DNA of 64,000 nucleotides from SpSt-539 sp964549445. GTDB taxonomy: Bacteria > Planctomycetota > Phycisphaerae > UBA1845 > UTPLA1. Of this stretch, positions 59,393 to 64,000 are shown in pieces. A program made the position numbers and the translations under genes. The notes below the pieces were generated by a model that was not told the origin of the DNA, ran no database searches, and saw nothing but the letters and a program-made list of their open reading frames with translations. The stretch is from contig CAZJVS010000022.1 in the NCBI GenBank assembly GCA_964549445.1, forward strand, positions 1 through 64,000, in the 5' to 3' direction. Numbering within the stretch: the first letter of the stretch is position 1; the number at the start of each line of letters is the position of its first letter.

Positions 59393-61132
59393 TCACTCAA
59401 TCACGAGCTTCTGCCAGATGCTGATGTTCTTCTTGCCGTCACGATCGCCCGCGCTGCCATTCCAGACGGCGAGCGAGACGGGCAGATAGTCACCCGGCCG
59501 GAAAATGCGCTCGTCGCCGGCGTCGCCGTGGGCGTGGTCATGCGGCAGGTCAAGTGTCCGTTGCAGTTGGACGCTCCAGACGCCGCGTTCGTAGGCGGCC
59601 TGTCCTTGCACAACCTGTACGTTGACGGGTTTACCGGACAAGGTCCCGGGGCCGCGCGCCACAAGACACTCGACCGCCGTCTTGAGGTTCGGGTCGGCCA
59701 CCAGATTTCCAGCGCCCCAGGCCGTGATAAAGGTTGCGAGGTGCTCGGCGAGCTTGCCGTGCGGCCAGTCGACAATCGACATGTCCTTCGAGCGAATCGG
59801 GCACTCGGGATACATGTCCACGGCTCGCTCCGGAAACGCCGCATCGACGTCCTGATAGCCGGATGCGATGTTCTTCTGCCGGTCGGCCTTCCACATCCAA
59901 ATGTTCACGCCTCCGTGCTGTGTCTTGTCGCCCATGTAGAAGGGCGGGTCGGGAGAGAGTGAGAACTGAATCGCGACCGCATCCCGAAATTCATCGACGC
60001 GCACGGCGCGGTCATCCGGCGTCGGATCGAGCCACGTCAGCCGGAGGGCCAGTTCCTGGTCGTTGTGAAGGGCCTGCACAACGACGCCCTCGACGCGCTG
60101 ATCCGTCCACCAGAGCGGCGTCATGGCTACATAGAGGGGCCGGGCCTGGTTCCAGGCCGAGTCGGTCGGTCCCGCCGGCAGCGGCCCGGCGACGTTTGGC
60201 GCAACGATCGTTCCCTGTCGGAGCTGGGCGCGATTCTGCGAGCCGGCCCGCGCGAGAGACTGGACGTAGTGGATGAGGTCCCACATCTCATCGTTGGTGT
60301 AAGTTCCTTCGTATGCTGGCATCGGGGTGCCGCGCATGCCCTTGGCGATACGGGCGAAGAGCTCGGGCCCGTCCATGCTTCCCTTGAAAATCCCGTTGAC
60401 AAACGAGCGCGGCGGATCGGGATAGCCGTCGTCGTCGAACTTGACCGCCGCGGGATCGGGTTGGCCATCCTGGCCGTGACAGGCCGCGCACGCCTCGATG
60501 TACACCCGACGGCCGTTGAACCACCGGAGATCGTCGAATGCCGGCTCGGGTGGGACGACAATGGGCGCGCCGGGTTGTGTTTTCAGAGTTAGTGCGGCTT
60601 CGACTTCGTTCGGCTGCGTCGCGCCGTCCTTGACGGCCTGAGCCAGTTCCGCCTTCACGGCCTCGACATGGACGCTCCGCACGAACGCGACCAGTGCCTT
60701 GAGGTCGGTCAACGGCAGATGAGCCCACGGCGGCATGGCGGAACCGGGCATTCCCCGACTGATCGTCCGCAACAAATCGTCTTCGGATGGAATCTGATTC
60801 ACGGTGGTCGTGAGCTTGAACTTGCCCTTTTGGAAATTCCGCGGCCGGGGGTTCATCAGATAGGCGAACGGGCCGGCACCGTCGCCGGACTCACCATGGC
60901 AGATGGCGCACTGGCGGACGAAGAGGTCTCGGCCGCGGGTGAGAACGAGATTCGGCTGAACGGGCGCTACACTTGGGGTCGGCGTCGGAGTGGCGTCGGC
61001 GGCCAGCGCGGCACCGCGATCGAAGCGCGCCGGACCGCGGAGAACCGAGCCGATGCAGATAGCGGCGCCGGCAATGACACACGCCAGCCAGATCCAGGGG
61101 GTCGGATTTCGACGGCTGCGGCGGGGGTTCAT
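59393..61132 (-). CDS. nxrC: Gamma subunit: two cytochrome c domains fused to ethylbenzene-dehydrogenase-type heme domain
   Basis: 579 aa; GGAGG eight nt before the ATG. It has an N-terminal helix (PWIWLACVIAGAAICIGS) that may be a signal anchor. Two CxxCH hemes follow: CAICH (75-79) and CAACH (215-219), with candidate Met ligands in GMPGSAMPPW and GMRGTPMPAY. The rest (about 320-579) is the EB_dh-type b-heme domain: PLYVAMTPLWW, LALRLTWLDPT, VAIQFSLSPDPPFYMGD, NIWMWKADRQ. Such gamma subunits accept electrons from beta; here a diheme cytochrome is fused in, making a built-in electron exit. It is the first gene of the operon. Confidence 0.88.
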   Translation of the reverse strand: MNPRRSRRNPTPWIWLACVIAGAAICIGSVLRGPARFDRGAALAADATPTPTPSVAPVQPNLVLTRGRDLFVRQCAICHGESGDGAGPFAYLMNPRPRNFQKGKFKLTTTVNQIPSEDDLLRTISRGMPGSAMPPWAHLPLTDLKALVAFVRSVHVEAVKAELAQAVKDGATQPNEVEAALTLKTQPGAPIVVPPEPAFDDLRWFNGRRVYIEACAACHGQDGQPDPAAVKFDDDGYPDPPRSFVNGIFKGSMDGPELFARIAKGMRGTPMPAYEGTYTNDEMWDLIHYVQSLARAGSQNRAQLRQGTIVAPNVAGPLPAGPTDSAWNQARPLYVAMTPLWWTDQRVEGVVVQALHNDQELALRLTWLDPTPDDRAVRVDEFRDAVAIQFSLSPDPPFYMGDKTQHGGVNIWMWKADRQKNIASGYQDVDAAFPERAVDMYPECPIRSKDMSIVDWPHGKLAEHLATFITAWGAGNLVADPNLKTAVECLVARGPGTLSGKPVNVQVVQGQAAYERGVWSVQLQRTLDLPHDHAHGDAGDERIFRPGDYLPVSLAVWNGSAGDRDGKKNISIWQKLVIE

Positions 61133-61156
61133 GGGGGAGTCCTCCGAACGCGGGTC

Positions 61157-61186
61157 ATATTACATAGTTCTTGATCTAGATGTCAA
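61157..61186 (-). promoter_or_regulatory. Promoter of the nxr-like operon with palindromic spacer
   Basis: On the minus strand TTGACA (61186-61181), 18-nt spacer, TAATAT (61162-61157), about 25 nt before the nxrC ATG. The spacer holds the palindrome ATCTAGAT directly downstream of the -35 box. With an Rrf2 gene adjacent, this is a candidate regulator site. Confidence 0.65.
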
Positions 61187-61228
61187 CATTGCCTGACAAA
61201 AAAACGCAAGCCGCCTCGTCGGCTCAGT

Positions 61229-61660
61229 CTATCCGCCCGGGCGGCGCTTCGATGCGGCCAGTCCCTCGGGACCAACCCGGTCGAGCGTGATATTCTCCAG
61301 CATGTTGCAGTAGGCGATCCGGATCGGTTTCCAGTGTCGGTGAAACCCGCAGGGATGATCATCATTGCAACGCGGCTGGCCGAACGGACATCGCGAACGG
61401 TCGAGCACATCGTCGAACGGCGCCAATACTTCATGAAGACGTATACGGTTGGCCGGACGGGAAAGCCGGAAGCCGCCCCCGACGCCGCGCGTTGATTCGA
61501 GCAGGCCTGCGCGGACCGTGTCGCGCAAGATTCGCGAGAGATAATGGGTGGGCACGCCGGTATGCGCGGCAATCTCCTTCGCAAGAACCGGCCGTTTTCC
61601 ATCTTGCGCGGCGATGTACACAATGGCCCGCAGGGCGTATTGTGCGGTCACGGATAGCAA
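61229..61660 (-). CDS. Rrf2-family Fe-S transcriptional regulator (NsrR/IscR-like)
   Basis: 143 aa from TTG 61660, with GGAGATCATC before it. The winged helix is MLSVTAQYALRAIVYIAAQ, IAAHTGVPTHYLSRILRDTVRAGLLESTRGVGGGFRLSRP. Three Cys (CPFGQPRCNDDHPC) near residues 92-105 can ligate a [2Fe-2S] or [4Fe-4S] cluster. NsrR-type regulators sense NO, IscR-type Fe-S status. It lies just upstream of the nxr-like operon and on the same strand, so it probably controls it. Confidence 0.88.
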   Translation of the reverse strand: MLSVTAQYALRAIVYIAAQDGKRPVLAKEIAAHTGVPTHYLSRILRDTVRAGLLESTRGVGGGFRLSRPANRIRLHEVLAPFDDVLDRSRCPFGQPRCNDDHPCGFHRHWKPIRIAYCNMLENITLDRVGPEGLAASKRRPGG

Positions 61661-61940
61661 GATGATCTCCTGACTAACTTGTCCTTATATAGATTAATGT
61701 CGGTGTGTTGTCTCGTCAATCGTGAATGAAACGCTTTTCCGGCGATTGTCTGTAAGTTGCTTCTTGAGCGATTGTTGTGCGTTTGAGCGGTCTGTCCGGA
61801 TGCCATAATCGTTCGAAGGGCGCCAAACCTCTCACGCTTTCGAGCTCCAGGGCAATTGATCCGCCCGATACAATCGATAAGATGATAGAGAACTCTGCAA
61901 TTGTCGGAGCGTTGATTCGCCGCCACTGGAGCACGACCCG

Positions 61941-62498
61941 ATGAGAACTGCCGCTGCTGCTGTGCTCTTGTTTCTCACGTCCTGTGGGCTCGCGCCCTGG
62001 CTGGAACTTGAACGACCGGTCGGAGACACGATCATCGGCGGCGTTGCTGACACACGTCCGTACTTCGGCACGTTGAAGACGCCCGCCGGCCAGACCGTCG
62101 GCGAGTTCATGCTTGCGACCTGCGGGTGTGGGGATTGGCGTGTGCTACTGACGACGCATGACGGCCAGGAGCAGTGGCAGTTTCCGGTATTGTTCTATTC
62201 CACAAGTGCGGCCTACGACCCCAACGCGGACGTCGCCGTATTCGGCGAAGACGGACGCAGTGGGGTGTCTGGGTACGTGTCGCAGTCGGGCGGGAGTTCT
62301 TCCGGCCGGGCTCGTCGCGGCCTCGCGCTATTTACCTTTGAGTCGCAGCGCGGCGAAAGTCACGCCAGCGATGCGACGGCTTGTGTGAAGTGCCACATCG
62401 GCGAGGACCCGATTTATCCTCAGCCCGACAATCATCCGCACTTTGAGCCTGACCCGCCCAATTGCCTTTCGTGCCACAACGTGGTCATCGCCGAGTGA
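61941..62498 (+). CDS. Diheme cytochrome c lipoprotein
   Basis: 185 aa. The signal ends in LFLTSC (Cys15), a lipobox. Near the C-terminus are two CxxCH motifs, CVKCH and CLSCH, within HASDATACVKCHIGEDPIYP and DPPNCLSCHNVV. The middle (about 25-120) has no heme motif. It is a periplasmic, lipid-anchored electron carrier. It is divergent from Rrf2 and 4 bp before the polyferredoxin gene, so it probably exchanges electrons with that protein or with the gamma subunit. Confidence 0.85.
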   Translation: MRTAAAAVLLFLTSCGLAPWLELERPVGDTIIGGVADTRPYFGTLKTPAGQTVGEFMLATCGCGDWRVLLTTHDGQEQWQFPVLFYSTSAAYDPNADVAVFGEDGRSGVSGYVSQSGGSSSGRARRGLALFTFESQRGESHASDATACVKCHIGEDPIYPQPDNHPHFEPDPPNCLSCHNVVIAE

Positions 62499-62502
62499 TC
62501 CA

Positions 62503-64000
62503 TTGAGCCGCCTCGTCCATCTTCGAGTCCTCGCCCCGCGCGAACGCGAATCGCGCGTTGACGCCAGTATCGCAGCGGGCGATCGGTCGAAGGGCTACGG
62601 CCGCTGGCGGGCCGCGACACTCGCCGGCGTCTATGTCCTCATGGCCGCCCACGTGATTCACTGGAAGCTGGCCGGTCGGACGCTGGCTCCGCTCGAACTA
62701 AATGAGGTTATGTACACGCTGGAGCTGGGCATCGTTACGGCGGGTTTCATATTCATGGCGATGGCCGGCCTGGCAACACTGATCTTCGGACGGTTCTTCT
62801 GCTCGTGGGGCTGCCACATTCTGGCGCTGGAGGACCTATCGGCCTGGATCCTCGGGAGGTTGCATATCCGACCAAAACCCGTCCGTTCGCGCGTGCTGCG
62901 GTGGGTTCCGATCGTCGCAATGCTGTACATGTTTGCGTGGCCCCAGGCATCGCGCGTGTTTGCCGGCCGCCCGTTGCCGCAGGCGCAGGTACTGAGCGAC
63001 GCACAGGGTTGGGCGTCTTTCCTCACAACGAACTTCTGGCGCAATCTCCCGGGACCGGGCGTGACGATTCTCACGTTTGTCATCTGCGGCTTTGCGATCG
63101 TGTACATGCTCGGCTCGCGGGGGTTTTGCACCTATGCGTGTCCGTATGGGGCGGCATTCGCCATGGCCGACCGCTTTGCGCCGGGGCGTATTCTCGCCCG
63201 CGGCGATTGCTCCAAGTGCGGAATCTGCACCGCCGTCTGCGATTCGCACGTCCGGGTTCACGAGGAACTGATCGCTTACGGTCGCGTGGTCAACCCTGCG
63301 TGCCTGAAGGACCTCGATTGCGTTGCGGCATGTCCGGACGGCGCGGTCGCGTACGGCTTCGGCCGGCCAGCAATTCTGGATTTGCGTTCGAAGGCATCGG
63401 CCCGCCGAGTACCGTACGACTTCTCACGCCGTGAAGACGTGCTCATGGCGGCGACGTTTGTGGCAGCGCTTCTCATCTTCCGCGGACTGTACGAGACAGT
63501 TCCATTCCTATTGACGCTCGCCATCGGAGGCGTTCTGGCATACGTCGCGGTCCTTGGCTTGCGGTTGCACACAAAGTCGCATGTGCGACTCAACAACTGG
63601 CAACTAAAGATCGGTGGTCGGCTCACGCGGTCGGGTATTGCGTTCGTGGCCATCGGCGGCTTCGTGCTGGCCTTAACCCTTCACAGCGCATTGATCCGGT
63701 TTCACGAGTTCACCGGACAGCAGAGACTCCTATGGGCGACAAACAACGCTTCCGAGATCGAGGTGCGCGCCGCGATCGGCGACCTCGAATTCTGCGATCG
63801 CTGGGGCCTGATTCATCCGGCTCATTTGTCCGACGATCTGGCGTCGCTCTACCAGCGGCTCGGCGACGGGCTGGCGGCTCAGGGCAGGGGGGCGGAGTCC
63901 GTTGACGCCTTCGTTCGGGCCGCAGGGCATCAGCACGAGCCGGGCATGCGCGCCGGCCTTCGGGCCGATGCCGGCACGCTGCTGCTCGATTCCGGCGAGC
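62503..64000 (+). CDS. Membrane polyferredoxin, NapH/NosR/CcoG-like (runs off the right edge)
   Basis: From TTG 62503 the frame is open to the window end (499 codons). The ATG at 62641 would cut the first helix (TLAGVYVLMAAHVIHWKLAG). It has several membrane helices, the CSWGC and CTYACP motifs of Fer4_5 proteins, and two [4Fe-4S] sites: CSKCGICTAVC and CLKDLDCVAACP. A periplasmic domain follows the last visible helix. Relatives (NapH, NosR, CcoG) pass electrons across the membrane between quinol and periplasmic enzymes. It follows the diheme lipoprotein by 4 bp, suggesting a joint electron route. Confidence 0.87.
   Translation, partial: MSRLVHLRVLAPRERESRVDASIAAGDRSKGYGRWRAATLAGVYVLMAAHVIHWKLAGRTLAPLELNEVMYTLELGIVTAGFIFMAMAGLATLIFGRFFCSWGCHILALEDLSAWILGRLHIRPKPVRSRVLRWVPIVAMLYMFAWPQASRVFAGRPLPQAQVLSDAQGWASFLTTNFWRNLPGPGVTILTFVICGFAIVYMLGSRGFCTYACPYGAAFAMADRFAPGRILARGDCSKCGICTAVCDSHVRVHEELIAYGRVVNPACLKDLDCVAACPDGAVAYGFGRPAILDLRSKASARRVPYDFSRREDVLMAATFVAALLIFRGLYETVPFLLTLAIGGVLAYVAVLGLRLHTKSHVRLNNWQLKIGGRLTRSGIAFVAIGGFVLALTLHSALIRFHEFTGQQRLLWATNNASEIEVRAAIGDLEFCDRWGLIHPAHLSDDLASLYQRLGDGLAAQGRGAESVDAFVRAAGHQHEPGMRAGLRADAGTLLLDSGE

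Overview
The window is about 64 kb of high-GC (roughly 63-64%) bacterial chromosome. It is most likely from a planctomycete, probably of the Phycisphaerae. Reasons: several PEP-CTERM proteins, very long secreted proteins with thrombospondin type 3 and HYR repeats, many small orphan secreted proteins, and housekeeping genes scattered singly rather than in conserved operons. This placement is inference from gene content; there is no rRNA in the window.

Layout. Positions 1-1.8 kb are a repeat-containing, almost gene-free stretch after the start of a minus-strand membrane protein that runs off the left edge. 1.8-4.7 kb carries a hypothetical membrane protein, an orphan succinate dehydrogenase iron-sulfur subunit and an EamA transporter. 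5-17.7 kb is an accessory island of three large secreted proteins (vWA/TSP3, Ig/HYR/TSP3, and a third unclassified one). All three end in the same tail, GCDPRG - hydrophobic - APVCGIGCPAA - hydrophobic - Arg cluster, which I do not recognise as a named sorting signal. They are interleaved with two copies of a 53-aa hydrophobic microprotein and two copies of a small lipoprotein-like protein. About 500 bp spanning the tail, the intergenic hairpin and the microprotein is duplicated almost exactly, and two of the large genes share a promoter and start-site element.

17.9-35.6 kb is mostly housekeeping: malate dehydrogenase, mannose-1-phosphate guanylyltransferase, RuvX, an FHA-GAF-PP2C-like regulator, an RMD1/PGPGW/TerC overlapping operon, cmk-plsC, holA, an SDR enzyme, a FeoB-associated protein and a YbaK-type deacylase, with several lipoproteins. 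36-43.2 kb has three PEP-CTERM proteins, a 709-aa dockerin-like secreted protein whose signal peptide is put out of frame by an 8-bp tandem repeat (a candidate phase-variable switch), a Tat-exported aldo/keto reductase and a LuxR-type regulator. 43.3-48.6 kb holds scpA, ridA, mtnA, two Cys-containing small secreted paralogues, a bidirectional terminator, tRNA-Glu(CTC), a Mut7-C protein, an FmdB zinc ribbon and two membrane proteins.

49.1-64 kb is a respiratory island. A ten-gene minus-strand operon encodes a nitrite oxidoreductase/nitrate reductase-type molybdoenzyme: a gamma subunit fused to two cytochrome c domains, a Tat-exported alpha subunit, a four-cluster ferredoxin beta subunit and a TorD chaperone. 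It also encodes hemerythrin, MoaA, a putative HExxH zinc protein, a small unknown protein, a 56-aa microprotein and an outer-membrane barrel. Upstream lie a strong promoter and an Rrf2/NsrR-type Fe-S regulator. Divergent to it are a diheme cytochrome lipoprotein and a NapH/NosR-like membrane polyferredoxin that runs off the right edge. Together these suggest periplasmic nitrite/nitrate chemistry linked to the quinone or cytochrome pool under Fe-S/NO-responsive control.
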